This document shows, in pieces, positions 1-9,731 of a DNA stretch of 47,363 nt. A program made the position numbers and the translations under genes. The notes under the pieces are model-generated. The model saw only the letters and a program-made list of their open reading frames with translations, was not told the DNA's origin and made no database searches. The stretch spans positions 1 through 47,363 of the forward strand of contig JAFEEH010000222.1 in the NCBI GenBank assembly GCA_018241185.1. Reading direction: 5' to 3'. Position 1 is the stretch's first letter. Each line of letters starts with the position of its first letter. Source of the stretch: Pseudomonadota bacterium. Its GTDB lineage: Bacteria; Pseudomonadota; Gammaproteobacteria; Burkholderiales; Burkholderiaceae_C.

Positions 1-246
<246 letters not shown>

Positions 247-254
<8 letters not shown>

Positions 255-1431
255 TCGCGGCCTCCGCCTTGTGTTTTTCCATGAGTGCCGTGAAGCGGTC
301 GAACAGGTAGCCGATGTCGTGCGGGCCAGGCGAGGCTTCCGGGTGGCCCTGGAAGCAGAAGGCCGGCTTGTCGGTGCGGGCCAGGCCCTGCAGCGTGTTG
401 TCGAACAGGCTGATGTGCGTGGGGCGCAGGTTCGCGGGCAGCGTCTTCTCGTCCACCGCGAAGCCGTGGTTCTGGCTGGTGATGCTCACGCGGCCGTTGT
501 CCAGGTCCTTCACGGGGTGGTTCGCGCCGTGGTGGCCGAATTTCATCTTGAAGGTCTTCGCGCCCGAGGCCAGGGCCATGATCTGGTGGCCCAGGCAGAT
601 GCCGAAGGTGGGAACGCCGGTGTCGATCAGTTCGGCCACGGCCTTGATCGCGTAGTCGCAGGGCTCCGGGTCGCCGGGGCCGTTGGCCAGGAAGATGCCG
701 TCGGGCTTGAGCTTGAGCACGTCGGCCGCGGGCGTCTGGGCCGGCACCACGGTGATGCGCGCGCCGCGCTGCGCTATCATGCGCAGGATGTTCTTCTTGA
801 CGCCGTAGTCGAAGGCGACGACGTGGAATTTCGGCGTGATCTGCACGCCGTAGCCCGCACCGAGCTTCCACTCGGTCTGCGTCCATTCATAGGTCTGCTT
901 GACCGACACCACCTTGGCCAGGTCCAGGCCGGCCATGCTGGGCGCGGCCTTGGCGGCGGCAATCGCCTTGTCGATGGTGGCCTGCGTGACCGACTCGCCG
1001 GCAGCGAGGCCGACGATGGCGCCGTTCTGTGCGCCCTTCGTGCGCAGGTGGCGGGTGAGCTTGCGGGTGTCGATGCCGGCGATGGCGACCGTCTGGCCTC
1101 GCACCAGGTATTCCGACAGGGTCGCTGTCTTGCGGAAGTTGGAGGCAACGAGCGGCAGGTCCTTGATGATCAGGCCCGCGGCGTGGATCTTGTCAGCCTC
1201 GATGTCTTCCTCGTTGACGCCGTAGTTGCCGATGTGCGGATACGTCAGCGTGACGATCTGCTGGCAGTAGCTGGGGTCGGTGAGGATTTCCTGGTAGCCG
1301 GTGATGGCGGTGTTGAACACCACCTCGCCGACGGTGGTGCCGGTGGCACCGATCGACTTGCCGAGAAAGACCGTGCCGTCTGCGAGCGCCAGGATGGCGG
1401 GCGGGAAGGATCCCTGAAGGGATGAAAGCAC
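247..1431 (-). CDS. carA: Carbamoyl-phosphate synthase small (glutaminase) subunit
   Basis: CarA hydrolyses glutamine and channels ammonia to CarB. The class I amidotransferase nucleophile is in GICLGHQ (about Cys279 from the start used here), and the His/Glu pair is in QGHPEASPG (about His363/Glu365). The N-terminal half has the small-subunit fold ([21 protein letters not shown]). I chose the GTG at 1429-1431 because a good GGAGA site lies 6 bases upstream and the protein then starts [19 protein letters not shown], as is usual in the family (394 aa). An ATG at 1461 in the same frame would add ten unconserved residues. The gene overlaps carB by 8 bases and has its own promoter upstream. Confidence 0.96.
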
Positions 1432-1562
1432 TGGGGTTCTCCGTTGATGGATGACGCCCAAAGCGGACCCAAGGCGCCCGGCAGTCGGGCAAACGGGTTG
1501 CGGCTTTCGTCAGGGATGAGGCTTGCGTGCGCTGTGGGCGGGTGTGAGCGGGAAAGCCGCTG
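1432..1562 (-). promoter_or_regulatory. carA leader with two inverted repeats
   Basis: About 125 bases separate the predicted carA transcription start from its GTG. A perfect 9-base inverted repeat (GCGGCTTTC at 1500-1508 against GAAAGCCGC at 1552-1560) spans the first part of the leader. A compact hairpin, GCCCG-actgc-CGGGC (1476-1490), follows. The outer repeat's 5' arm reaches back to or slightly before the predicted start site, so it could be an operator rather than an RNA stem. Function is not known. Confidence 0.35.
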
Positions 1563-1568
1563 ATTATA
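1563..1568 (-). promoter_or_regulatory. Predicted -10 box (TATAAT) for carAB
   Basis: The minus strand reads GGGCTATAATCAGC, a perfect consensus -10 hexamer in an otherwise GC-rich region, about 130 bases upstream of carA. The -35 region is weak (about GGGAAA). It lies just beyond the 3' end of the RNA methyltransferase gene, so carAB probably has its own transcript. Confidence 0.6.
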
Positions 1569-1664
1569 GCCCGGCGCCTCGGTACTTTCCCTGTGGGTGG
1601 CGCGAGTTCGGCACCGATCCGGGGAGCCGGCCGCGCGTCATCTGCGAACGTCGCGGCGCAGCGT

Positions 1665-2459
1665 TCAGGCGCCGCCAGCCAGCCGGCCCGCCGCGCTCGC
1701 GTGCAGGCAGATGGCCGCCGCCGCGGCGACGTTCAACGACTCCTCGCCACCCGGTTGGGCGATGCGGATGTGCAGGGCCGCCCGCGCTTCCAGCGCCGGC
1801 GACACGCCCTGCCCTTCGTGGCCCAACAGCCAGGCGCAGGGCATCGGCAGCCGAGCCTCGTGCAGCCACTCGCCGCGGTGCGAGCTGGTGGCGATCCAGG
1901 GCATCTGCAGGGCATCAAGCGCGTCAGGCTCTGCGCCCTCGACCAGTTGCAGCCCGAAATGCGCACCCATGCCCGCCCGCAGCACCTTGGGCGACCACAG
2001 CGCGGCCGTGCCCTTGAGCGCCACCACCTGGCCGAAGCCGAAGGCGGCCGCACTGCGCAGGATGGAGCCCACGTTGCCGGGATCCTGCAGCCGGTCGAGC
2101 AGGACGGTGGGCACCCCGGACGACAGCGCAGGCGGCGCCGGCAGGTCGATCACGAATCCCATGGGCGCCGGCGATTCGAGCCCGCTGCCGGCGGCCAGCA
2201 GCGCATCGTCGACCACTACGGTTTTGATAGCACCCTGCGCCCATTCCATGGGCGCCCGAGGCCAAAATGACTCCGAAAACACGGCCACGGACGGGCGCAG
2301 CCCACGCCCCAGCGCGGCCCGGCACAGGTGGTCGCCCTCGAGCCACACCCTGCCGAGCTTGCGGTAGGCGCCGGGATCCTGCGCGAGCTTGCGCAGCTCC
2401 TTGAGCAAGGGGTTGTCGCGCGACTGGATGCGCGTCGGCTCGGGATGGCTCAGTGACAC
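1665..2459 (-). CDS. TrmH/SpoU-family RNA 2'-O-methyltransferase
   Basis: This SPOUT-class enzyme probably methylates a ribose 2'-OH in rRNA or tRNA using S-adenosylmethionine. Conserved motifs are all present: LLDRLQDPGNVGSILRSAAAFG (motif 1), WLLGHEGQGVS (motif 2) and IAQPGGEESLNVAAAAAICL (motif 3, with the trefoil-knot Asn). The N-terminal HPEPTRIQSRDNPLLKELRKL stretch resembles the substrate-binding region of RlmB/TrmH-like proteins, but the exact target cannot be read from sequence. Length is 264 aa from the GTG at 2457-2459, which lies just past the rnhB stop; the start is uncertain. A degenerate copy of the 62-bp repeat (2215-2276) is translated within it. Confidence 0.85.
   Translation of the reverse strand: MSLSHPEPTRIQSRDNPLLKELRKLAQDPGAYRKLGRVWLEGDHLCRAALGRGLRPSVAVFSESFWPRAPMEWAQGAIKTVVVDDALLAAGSGLESPAPMGFVIDLPAPPALSSGVPTVLLDRLQDPGNVGSILRSAAAFGFGQVVALKGTAALWSPKVLRAGMGAHFGLQLVEGAEPDALDALQMPWIATSSHRGEWLHEARLPMPCAWLLGHEGQGVSPALEARAALHIRIAQPGGEESLNVAAAAAICLHASAAGRLAGGA
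2215..2276 (+). repeat. 62-bp palindromic repeat, copy a (inside RNA methyltransferase)
   Basis: This is the most degenerate core (ACTAC, 7 nt, ATAGC at 2215-2231). It is followed by a perfect hairpin, GCGCCCAT-tcc-ATGGGCGC (2237-2254... within the tail), and an AGGCCAAAATGACTCC end. Read on the coding (minus) strand the core gives A-I-K-T-V-V, the same phase as the other in-gene copies. Confidence 0.7.
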
Positions 2460-2467
2460 GGTGAACG

Positions 2468-3160
2468 TCAGGCGGCGGGCTGAGACAAGGCGAGGTCGCC
2501 GGCCTGCACCTGCACGGTGACGGAAGCAGACATCACGGAGACGCGTGCCAGCGCCTGGGCCACGGGCGAAAAGGAGCGCCGGTGGTGCACGCACGCGCCG
2601 TGCACCTGCAGCGCGGCCAAGTGCTCGGGAGTGCCATAACCCTTGTGGCCCGCGAAACCGTAGGCCGGAAATTCCGCGTGCAGTTGCTCGCACAGCCGGT
2701 CGCGGTGCACCTTGGCCAGGATCGACGCGGCCGAGATCGCCTTCACCAGCGCATCGCCCTTCACCACCGCTTCGGCCAGCACGTCGAGCGTGGGCAGGCG
2801 GTTGCCGTCCACCAGCACCTTGGCCGGCTTGAGCCGCAGGCCGTCGACGGCACGGCGCATGGCCAGCATCGTGGCGCCCAGGATGTTGTGGGTGTCGATC
2901 TCCTCCACACTGGCCTGCGCGACCGAGCAGCACAGCGCCTTGGCCAGGATCTGGTCGTGGAGCATCTCACGCTGCAGGGCCGTCAGCGTCTTGGAGTCGG
3001 CCAGGCCGCGGATCGGCTTCTGGTCGTCGAGGATCACCGCGGCAGCGACCACCGGTCCCGCCAGCGGGCCGCGACCGGCTTCGTCGACGCCGGCGAGCAG
3101 CCCGGGCGCATCCCAGAGCAGACGCGCTTGCTCAGCCTTCAAGAACTTTCTGGATCGCAT
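2468..3160 (-). CDS. rnhB: Ribonuclease HII
   Basis: RNase HII cuts the RNA strand of RNA/DNA hybrids and removes single ribonucleotides from DNA. The active site is visible: [13 protein letters not shown] (Asp and Glu), the ADSKTLT motif, VDGN, and [19 protein letters not shown] with the later catalytic Asp, then GYGTPEH. At 230 aa it is normal or slightly long, with a short extension after the core. The start at 3160 overlaps the 3' end of lpxB by 29 bases. This lpxB-rnhB order is common in proteobacteria. Confidence 0.95.
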   Translation of the reverse strand: MRSRKFLKAEQARLLWDAPGLLAGVDEAGRGPLAGPVVAAAVILDDQKPIRGLADSKTLTALQREMLHDQILAKALCCSVAQASVEEIDTHNILGATMLAMRRAVDGLRLKPAKVLVDGNRLPTLDVLAEAVVKGDALVKAISAASILAKVHRDRLCEQLHAEFPAYGFAGHKGYGTPEHLAALQVHGACVHHRRSFSPVAQALARVSVMSASVTVQVQAGDLALSQPAA

Positions 3161-4295
3161 CGGCGCACAGTGTCGGTGTATCGCGCTGCAGTTGCACGTG
3201 CATGGCCGTGAATTTCCGCTCCACCGCCTGCACCCGGGCCGGCTCCTGCAGCCAGGCCAGCGTGGCTTCCGCCAGCGCCTCGGGCGTGGCCGCGTCCTGC
3301 AGGAGTTCAGGCACCACGAACTCGCCGCACAGGATGTTGGGCAGGCCCACCCACGGCTGCAGCTGCTGGCGGTGCATCAGGTGCCAGGACACGCGGTTCA
3401 TGTTGTAGGCGATCACCATGGGCCGCTTGAACAGCGCGGCCTCCAGGGTCGCCGTGCCGCTGGCGATCAGCGTCGCGTCGCAGGCCGCCAGCACGGCGTG
3501 CGACTGCCCGTCGACCAGCCTGACGCGCCCGGCCATCGGGCTGGCGGCCAGCAACTGCTCGGCCTCGGCGCGCAGGCTGGGAATCACGGGCGCTATGAAT
3601 TCGATAGCAGGCTGCGCCCGCTGCATGAGCGCTGCAGCCGAAAAGAACCTCGAAGCGAGGTAGCGCAACTCGGAGCGCCGGCTGCCCGGCAGCAGCGCCA
3701 CGACGGGCGCCTCGGCCGACAGGCCCAGCACCCGCCGCGCCCCGGCGCGGTCCGGCTCCATGGGAATGACATTGGCCAGCGGGTGGCCGACATAGCTCGC
3801 AGCCACGCCCTGCTCCGCCAGCAGCGCCGGCTCGAAGGGGAAGATGCACAGCACATGGTCCGCCGCCGCGCGGATCTTCTCGATGCGGTCCGCGCGCCAG
3901 GCCCAGATGGAGGGGCAGACGAAGTGCACGGTCTTGATGCCGCGCCCGCGCAGGCCGGTTTCGAGCTCGAGGTTGAAGTCGGGCGCATCCACGCCGATGA
4001 AAAGCTCGGGCCATTCGCGCAGCAGCCGCGCCTTCAGCTGGCGACGGATGGCGGCGATCTCGGCGTAGTGGCGCAGCACCTCGATGTAGCCGCGCACCGC
4101 CAGTTTCTCCTGCGGCCACCAGCTCTCGAAGCCGCGCGCGATCATCTGCGGGCCGCCGATGCCGACCGTCTTCACGTCTGGGAAGCGGCGCTGCAGGCCG
4201 TCCAGCAGCAAGCCGGCGAGCAGGTCGCCCGACGGCTCTCCGGCCACGAGCGCGAACTGGCGCGCCTGCCCGTTCTCGACCGTCACTGCATGCAC
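3132..4295 (-). CDS. lpxB: Lipid-A-disaccharide synthase
   Basis: LpxB is a peripheral inner-membrane glycosyltransferase (GT19). It joins UDP-2,3-diacylglucosamine and lipid X to give the tetraacyl disaccharide-1-phosphate of lipid A. The protein (387 aa, normal length) has [14 protein letters not shown] near the N-terminus, [54 protein letters not shown] and the C-terminal [11 protein letters not shown] motif. It sits directly downstream of lpxA with a 64-base gap. A copy of the 62-bp repeat (3592-3654) is translated in the linker after the GSRRSEL motif, encoding [17 protein letters not shown]. Confidence 0.97.
   Translation of the reverse strand: MHAVTVENGQARQFALVAGEPSGDLLAGLLLDGLQRRFPDVKTVGIGGPQMIARGFESWWPQEKLAVRGYIEVLRHYAEIAAIRRQLKARLLREWPELFIGVDAPDFNLELETGLRGRGIKTVHFVCPSIWAWRADRIEKIRAAADHVLCIFPFEPALLAEQGVAASYVGHPLANVIPMEPDRAGARRVLGLSAEAPVVALLPGSRRSELRYLASRFFSAAALMQRAQPAIEFIAPVIPSLRAEAEQLLAASPMAGRVRLVDGQSHAVLAACDATLIASGTATLEAALFKRPMVIAYNMNRVSWHLMHRQQLQPWVGLPNILCGEFVVPELLQDAATPEALAEATLAWLQEPARVQAVERKFTAMHVQLQRDTPTLCADAIQKVLEG
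3592..3654 (+). repeat. 62-bp palindromic repeat, copy b (inside lpxB)
   Basis: The core GCTATGAATTCGATAGC (3592-3608) is followed by a GCGCCCGCTGCATGAGCGC hairpin-like tail and GCAGCCGAAAAG. On the lpxB coding strand the core reads A-I-E-F-I-A. The gene remains open and keeps its conserved motifs on both sides. Confidence 0.85.
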
Positions 4296-4359
4296 CCCGA
4301 TGCCACGTGCCTCGACGTCGATGGCAAGCGATGCAGGACGGCGTCGCCCGGGCTCCGCA

Positions 4360-5148
4360 TCAGCGCGCGATGCCGCTGGCCGCGGTGGCGAGGAATCCGT
4401 CCATCAGCGCGACGTCGGCTTCGATGCCGCCGCCGAGCGTCCCCAGCGACTGGATGCCGGCCCGCGCCTCGTCCAGCGTCTTGCCCTGGCGGTACAGCAG
4501 CTTGTGCATCTCACGGATCGCGGACAGGCGTTCGGCAGAAAAGTCGCGCCGGCGCAAGCCGACGAGGTTGACGCCCCGCACCGTGAGCGGATTGCCGTCG
4601 ACGACCATGAAGGGCGGGACATCCTTGTTGACATGCCCTGCGAAGCCCACCATCGCGTGGGCACCGACGCGCATGCGCTGCAGGACGCCCACCAGACCGC
4701 CGATGGTGGCCCAGTCGCCCACCTGCACGTGGCCGGCCAGCGTAGTGTTGTTGGCCATGGTGGTCTGGTTGCCGATCTGGCAGTCGTGCGCGATGTGCAC
4801 GTAGGCCATGATCCAGTTGTCGTCGCCGATGCGCGTCGCGCCGGCATCCTGCGCCGTGCCGAGGTTGAAGGTGCAGAACTCGCGGACCACGTTGCGGTCG
4901 CCGATCACGAGCTCGGTGTCTTCACCGGCGTACTTCTTGTCCTGCGGGATCGCGCCCAGCGAAGCGAACTGGAAGATGCGGTTGTCGCGGCCGAGCGTCG
5001 TGCGGCCCTCGACCACGCAGTGCGGGCCGATGGTGGTGCCGGCGCCGATGCGCACCTTGGGGCCGATGACCGCATAGGGCCCGACCGTCACCGTGGCGTC
5101 GAGTTCGGCCTTCGGATCGACGAGCGCCGTCGGATGGATCTGCGTCAT
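4360..5148 (-). CDS. lpxA: UDP-N-acetylglucosamine O-acyltransferase
   Basis: LpxA transfers a 3-hydroxyacyl chain from acyl carrier protein to UDP-GlcNAc, the first step of lipid A synthesis. The N-terminal two thirds is a left-handed beta-helix built of hexapeptide repeats ([29 protein letters not shown] and onward). The catalytic His lies in [14 protein letters not shown], matching His125 of E. coli. The C-terminal helical part has [13 protein letters not shown]. Length (262 aa) is typical. It starts 12 bases after the fabZ stop in a lpxD-fabZ-lpxA-lpxB order. Confidence 0.97.
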   Translation of the reverse strand: MTQIHPTALVDPKAELDATVTVGPYAVIGPKVRIGAGTTIGPHCVVEGRTTLGRDNRIFQFASLGAIPQDKKYAGEDTELVIGDRNVVREFCTFNLGTAQDAGATRIGDDNWIMAYVHIAHDCQIGNQTTMANNTTLAGHVQVGDWATIGGLVGVLQRMRVGAHAMVGFAGHVNKDVPPFMVVDGNPLTVRGVNLVGLRRRDFSAERLSAIREMHKLLYRQGKTLDEARAGIQSLGTLGGGIEADVALMDGFLATAASGIAR

Positions 5149-5160
5149 GCGGCCGGCGCC

Positions 5161-5613
5161 TCAGGCGTCGATCCGGCGCATGGCGCACATCAGGTGCGCC
5201 TCGCACGCCACTTCGGTTCCCACCAGGGCACGGCCCTTGAACTTGGAGATGCCGGCCTTCATGCGGTCGATCTCGACCTCCAGCGTGAGCTGGTCGCCCG
5301 GCTCGACCGGGCGCTTGAAACGCGCGCCGTCGATGGCTGCGAAGTAATAGACCATGTTCTCGTCCGGCACGATGTCCAGCGACTTGAACGACAACAGCGC
5401 GGCCGCCTGCGCCATGGCCTCGAGCATCAGCACGCCCGGCATCACCGGGCGGTGCGGGAAGTGGCCGTTGAAGAAGGGCTCGTTCATCGTCACGTTCTTC
5501 AGCGCCGTAATGCGCTTGCCCTTCTCCATGTCCAGCACGCGGTCCACCAGCAGGAAGGGATAGCGGTGCGGCAGGAGCTTGAGGATCTGGTGGATGTCGA
5601 GCGTCGTCGTCAT
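5161..5613 (-). CDS. fabZ: 3-hydroxyacyl-[acyl-carrier-protein] dehydratase
   Basis: FabZ dehydrates 3-hydroxyacyl-ACP in fatty acid elongation and competes with LpxA/LpxD for the 3-hydroxyacyl-ACP pool, which explains its place among lpx genes. The hotdog-fold active site is clear: [14 protein letters not shown], then [23 protein letters not shown] with the catalytic His and Glu. The protein is 150 aa, normal for FabZ. Its ATG overlaps the lpxD stop by 4 bases (ATGA), so translation is coupled. Confidence 0.97.
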   Translation of the reverse strand: MTTTLDIHQILKLLPHRYPFLLVDRVLDMEKGKRITALKNVTMNEPFFNGHFPHRPVMPGVLMLEAMAQAAALLSFKSLDIVPDENMVYYFAAIDGARFKRPVEPGDQLTLEVEIDRMKAGISKFKGRALVGTEVACEAHLMCAMRRIDA

Positions 5614-6599
5614 GGTGTCTTGTCGTCCGGCCCCATCGACTTTTCGAGGGCCTTAAGGCGTTCCCGCAGTGTGTGCAGCTGCTTCAGGGTGGCAGCGTTC
5701 TTCTCCCACGCCGCATTGTCGTCGATGGGAAACATGCCGGTGTATTGCCCCGGCTTCAGGATGGAGCGCGTGACCACCGTCGCGGCCGAGATGTGTACGC
5801 CGTCGGCCAGCTTGAGGTGGCCGAGCACGATGGCGCCGCCGCCGATGGTGCAGTGCGCGCCGATGTCGGCGCTGCCGGCCACGCCCACGCAGCCGGCCAT
5901 GGCGGTGTGCCTGCCGACGCGCACGTTATGGCCGATCTGGATCAGGTTGTCGAGCTTGACGCCGTCCTCGATGACGGTGTCCTCCAGCGCGCCGCGGTCG
6001 ATGCAGGTGTTGGCGCCGATCTCGACGTCGTCGCCGATGCGCACGGCGCCGAGCTGCTCGATCTTGACCCATGCGCCCTGGTGCGGCGCCAGGCCGAAGC
6101 CGTCGGCCCCGATCACCACGCCCGGATGCAGCAGGCAGCGGGCGCCGACCGTGCAGTCCTCGCTGACGGTGACACGAGACTTCAGCACCGTGCCCGGGCC
6201 GATGCGCGCGCCGCGCTCGACCACACACAACGCGCCGATGCGTGCGGTGGCATCGACCTGCGCGGCCGGATCGATCACCGCCGAGGGATGGATGCGCGGT
6301 CCCTCCTCACGCGCATGCCGTGCCTTCCACAGTTGCGTGAGCCGGGCGAAGTACAGGTAGGGATCATCGGTGACGATGAAGCTTCCGCGCCCGGCGGCCG
6401 CCTCGCGCATCGCGGGCGACACAATGACACAGGCCGCCCGGGAGGCGGCCAGTTCCTTGCGGTACTTGGGGTGGCTGAGGAAGCTCAGCGCATCGGGCCC
6501 GGCGGCCGCCAGGGGCGCGAGGCGCCGGACTTCGAAGGCCTCGTCGCCTTGCAACTCGCCACCGAGTGCGCCGACGATCTCACCGAGTCGCAGTGCCAC
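5610..6599 (-). CDS. lpxD: UDP-3-O-acylglucosamine N-acyltransferase
   Basis: LpxD adds the N-linked hydroxyacyl chain to UDP-3-O-acylglucosamine in the third step of lipid A synthesis. The N-terminal uridine-binding domain (to about residue 100) includes [14 protein letters not shown] long hexapeptide-repeat beta-helix follows ([20 protein letters not shown] and onward) with GADGFG and the catalytic His in [11 protein letters not shown]. The C-terminal helix includes [14 protein letters not shown]. Length (329 aa) is slightly short of the E. coli protein. The start is a GTG at 6597-6599, 13 bases after the skp stop. Confidence 0.96.
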   Translation of the reverse strand: MALRLGEIVGALGGELQGDEAFEVRRLAPLAAAGPDALSFLSHPKYRKELAASRAACVIVSPAMREAAAGRGSFIVTDDPYLYFARLTQLWKARHAREEGPRIHPSAVIDPAAQVDATARIGALCVVERGARIGPGTVLKSRVTVSEDCTVGARCLLHPGVVIGADGFGLAPHQGAWVKIEQLGAVRIGDDVEIGANTCIDRGALEDTVIEDGVKLDNLIQIGHNVRVGRHTAMAGCVGVAGSADIGAHCTIGGGAIVLGHLKLADGVHISAATVVTRSILKPGQYTGMFPIDDNAAWEKNAATLKQLHTLRERLKALEKSMGPDDKTP

Positions 6600-6612
6600 G
6601 CCAGTCAGGGCG

Positions 6613-7140
6613 TCACTTGCCGTTGCCGGCCGGCGCCGCGTTCAGGGCCTTGATGACCTTCTCGGTGATGTCGTGCTTCGGGTTGACATACACCGCGTCC
6701 TGAAGGATCACGTCGTACTTCTCGGCCTCGGCGACCTGCTTGATGGCGCGCTGGGCGCTCTCGTACACCTTCTGCAGCTCTTCGCTGCGGCGCAGGTTCA
6801 GGTCTTCCTGGAACTCGCGGCGCTTGCGCTGGAAGTCGCGGTCCTGGTCCACCAATTGGCGCTGGCGCGTGGTGCGCTGCGACTCGGACAGCGTCGGCGC
6901 CTCACGCTCGAATTTGTCCGAAGCCGTCTTCAGCGCGGCCTCCTGGTCCTTGAGGTCCTTCTCGCGCTTGAGGAATTCCTGCTCGAGGCGGGCCTGCGCA
7001 GCCTTGGCCGCAGGCGCCTCGCGCATCACGCGGTCGGGGTTGACGACGCCGAAGCGAAACGACTCCTGCGCCCAGACGGGATTGACGGCGGCCGCGCCTG
7101 CGAGGGCCGCAGCGGCGAACCATTGATACAGCTGCTTCAT
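6613..7140 (-). CDS. skp: Periplasmic chaperone Skp/OmpH
   Basis: Skp binds unfolded outer-membrane proteins in the periplasm and hands them to the BAM complex. The protein (175 aa) has a signal peptide, [24 protein letters not shown], with cleavage expected after [24 protein letters not shown] follows, then a long charged coiled coil (about residues 50-130) that forms the tentacles of the trimer, and a conserved end ([25 protein letters not shown]). The ATG shares one base with the bamA stop (TGATG), matching the usual bamA-skp-lpxD order. Confidence 0.95.
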   Translation of the reverse strand: MKQLYQWFAAAALAGAAAVNPVWAQESFRFGVVNPDRVMREAPAAKAAQARLEQEFLKREKDLKDQEAALKTASDKFEREAPTLSESQRTTRQRQLVDQDRDFQRKRREFQEDLNLRRSEELQKVYESAQRAIKQVAEAEKYDVILQDAVYVNPKHDITEKVIKALNAAPAGNGK

Positions 7141-9692
7141 CAGAAAGAAGTCCCGATCTGGAACTGGACGCGCTGGATGCGGTCGGCAGGAATGAGGGGG
7201 TAGAAGGGGTTGTCAGGGTTGGTGACTTCCTTCTGCTGGCGGATCGGCACCGCGTACGACAGCCGCAGCGGGCCCAGCGGCGAGATCCAGCTGATGCCGA
7301 TGCCCGCCGACGCCCGGAACTTGCGCTCGGCCTTGTAGCGGCGCTCGCACTGCTCCGCCGTTTCGCCCGGCAGGCCGATGAACGGGTTGGCCACCGCACA
7401 GCTCTTGTCGCCGAACACGTTGCCGGCGTCCAGGAAGGTGTACAGGCGCAGCGTCCGGTCGTTGCCGGCACCGGGGAACGGCGTGCTCAGCTCGATGTTG
7501 AACACAGCCTTCTTGGTACCGCCGAGCGCTGCTTGCGTGATCGTGTCGCGCGGACCCAGCGAGTTCTGCTCGAAGCCGCGCACCGAACCCAGACCGCCGG
7601 CATAGAAGTTCTTGAAGATCGGGAACTCCTTGCCGCCATAGGCCTTGGCAGCGCCGATGTCCGCATTGAGCGCCAGGGTGTACTGCTTGGACAGCGGGAT
7701 GAACTGCTGGTACTGGTAGCTCGTCTTGACGTACTTGAAGTCGCCACCGACACCCACCTCCAGGTTGGCGCGCTGCAGCCTGCCGCGCGTCGGGACCAAT
7801 GCGCTGTCGCGGTCATCGCGTGCCCAGCCCACGGTCAGGGGGATGCCCCATACCGAGTCCTGGCTGCAGCTCAGCGCATAGCTGTTGCTCAGGGCATTGA
7901 GGTACGCGCCGTTGGAGCCGCCGCGGCTGCAGCCGAAGTAGTTGAGGTACGCACCGGGCACTGAGCGTGCGTAGATGTAGCGGTAGTAGTTCGCCGTCGT
8001 GGGCTGATTGAGCAGGTCGTAGATGTCGGCCGCATTGAGCAGCGACGACGCCCCGGTTTCGAACTTGTAGCGCTCGACGCCCGCGCCGAAGAACACCGTG
8101 TCGATCTCGCTGAACGGCACACCGAAGCGGATGGAACCACCTTCGCTGGTCAGCGTGTAGTCGCCGTCCTGCGAGTAGTACGGCGTGGTCCGCTGGTGGA
8201 AGACGCTCAGTGTGCGTGAGATGCCGTCCTTGGTGAAGTACGGGTCGGTGGTGGTCAGCGAGATGGTGCGGTTGAACTTGCTGGTGTTGACCTGCAGACC
8301 GAGGTAGTTGCCCGATCCGAACACGTTCTCCTGCGTGATGCCGAAGTTCAGCGACACCTTCTCGGCGCTCGAGAAGCCCGCGCCCAGCTGCAGCGTGCCT
8401 GTCGGCTTTTCCTCGACCTGCACAGTCAGGTCGACCTGATCCGGCGAGCCGGGCACTTCCTGCGTCTCGACGTTGACTTCCTTGAAGTAGCCCAGGCGGT
8501 CGACACGCTCGCGCGACAGCTTGATGCGGTCGCCGTCGTACCAGGAGGCTTCGTACTGTCGGAACTCGCGACGGATCACTTCGTCGCGCGTCTTGTTGTT
8601 GCCGGCCACGTTCACCTTGCGAACATAGACGCGGCGCACCGGCTCGGCCTGGAGCACCAGGGTCACGCGATTGTTCTGGCGGTCGATCTCGGGCTTGGCC
8701 TGAACCTTGGCGAAGGCGTAGCCGAAGCTGGAGAAGTAGTCGCTGAAGGCCTTGGTGGTTTCGGTGACCTGATCGCCGTTGTAGGCCTCGCCCGGCTTGA
8801 TGGTGACGAGCGACTTGAACTCTTCTTCGCGGCCCAGGTAGTTGCCTTCGAGCTTGACGCCCGAGACGACGTACTTCGGTCCTTCGGTGATGTTCACCGT
8901 GATCGACAGGTCCTGGCGGTCGGGAGAGATCGCCACCTGTGTGGAGTCGATCCGGAACTCCATGTAGCCGCGCGTGATGTAGTAGGAGCGCAGCTGCTCG
9001 AGGTCGGCGTTGAGCTTGGTGCGCGAGTACTGGTTGGACTTGGTGTACCAGGCCAGCCAGCCGCCCGTGTCCTGGTCGAACAGGCCCAGCAGCGTCGATT
9101 CGCTGAAGGCCTGGTTGCCCACGACGCGGATGTCCTTGATGCGCGCGGGCTCACCTTCGGTGACGGTGAAGGTGAGGTTCACGCGGTTGCGCTCGATCGG
9201 CGTGACCGTCGTGACGACATCGACGTTGTACAGGCCGCGCGTGATGTACTGGCGCTTGAGTTCCTGCTCGGCACGGTCGGCCAGCGCCTTGTCGTACGGG
9301 CGGCCATCGGCCAGGCCGATCTCGCGCAGCGCCTTCTGCAGCGCGTCCTTCTCGAACTCCTTGGTACCGGAGAAGTCTACGCTGGCGACGGTGGGGCGCT
9401 CTTCGACGATCACCACCAACACGTTGCCGCTGACGTCGATGCGCACGTCCTTGAACAGACCCAGATCGAACAGCGAGCGGATCGCGGCCGAGCCGCGGTC
9501 ATCGGTGTAGGTATCGCCCACGCGCAGCGGCATGGAGGCGAAGACCGTGCCTGGCTCCACCCGTTGAAGACCTTCGACGCGGATGTCGCGCACCGTGAAA
9601 GGCTCGACGGCCCAGGCGGCCGTCGCGGCCAGCGCGCTGGCCACCACCGCTGCCACGCTACGCAGGCGAAAGCGACTGAAGTGTGTGTTCAT
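7140..9692 (-). CDS. bamA: Outer-membrane protein assembly factor BamA
   Basis: BamA is the central barrel of the machine that inserts beta-barrel proteins into the outer membrane. After a signal peptide (to about AAWA) come five POTRA domains (roughly residues 28-430), then a 16-strand barrel carrying the lid-lock loop motif SVRGFEQ (about residue 704) and ending in a terminal Phe (FQIGTSF). At 850 aa it is somewhat longer than E. coli BamA. The barrel has a loop with cysteines near residues 588 and 609 and another Cys pair near 764 and 782. Both pairs fall in regions expected to be extracellular. The gene lies 39 bases downstream of rseP. Confidence 0.97.
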   Translation of the reverse strand: MNTHFSRFRLRSVAAVVASALAATAAWAVEPFTVRDIRVEGLQRVEPGTVFASMPLRVGDTYTDDRGSAAIRSLFDLGLFKDVRIDVSGNVLVVIVEERPTVASVDFSGTKEFEKDALQKALREIGLADGRPYDKALADRAEQELKRQYITRGLYNVDVVTTVTPIERNRVNLTFTVTEGEPARIKDIRVVGNQAFSESTLLGLFDQDTGGWLAWYTKSNQYSRTKLNADLEQLRSYYITRGYMEFRIDSTQVAISPDRQDLSITVNITEGPKYVVSGVKLEGNYLGREEEFKSLVTIKPGEAYNGDQVTETTKAFSDYFSSFGYAFAKVQAKPEIDRQNNRVTLVLQAEPVRRVYVRKVNVAGNNKTRDEVIRREFRQYEASWYDGDRIKLSRERVDRLGYFKEVNVETQEVPGSPDQVDLTVQVEEKPTGTLQLGAGFSSAEKVSLNFGITQENVFGSGNYLGLQVNTSKFNRTISLTTTDPYFTKDGISRTLSVFHQRTTPYYSQDGDYTLTSEGGSIRFGVPFSEIDTVFFGAGVERYKFETGASSLLNAADIYDLLNQPTTANYYRYIYARSVPGAYLNYFGCSRGGSNGAYLNALSNSYALSCSQDSVWGIPLTVGWARDDRDSALVPTRGRLQRANLEVGVGGDFKYVKTSYQYQQFIPLSKQYTLALNADIGAAKAYGGKEFPIFKNFYAGGLGSVRGFEQNSLGPRDTITQAALGGTKKAVFNIELSTPFPGAGNDRTLRLYTFLDAGNVFGDKSCAVANPFIGLPGETAEQCERRYKAERKFRASAGIGISWISPLGPLRLSYAVPIRQQKEVTNPDNPFYPLIPADRIQRVQFQIGTSF

Positions 9693-9731
9693 CTGAGAAA
9701 TGGGCCGGCGCGCATGGGGCCGGCAAGATAG

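Noticed and set aside
4159-6360. A 733-codon open frame on the plus strand, opposite lpxA, fabZ and lpxD
   Set aside because: It crosses three well-supported genes on the other strand and has no recognisable domain; it is a GC-bias artefact.
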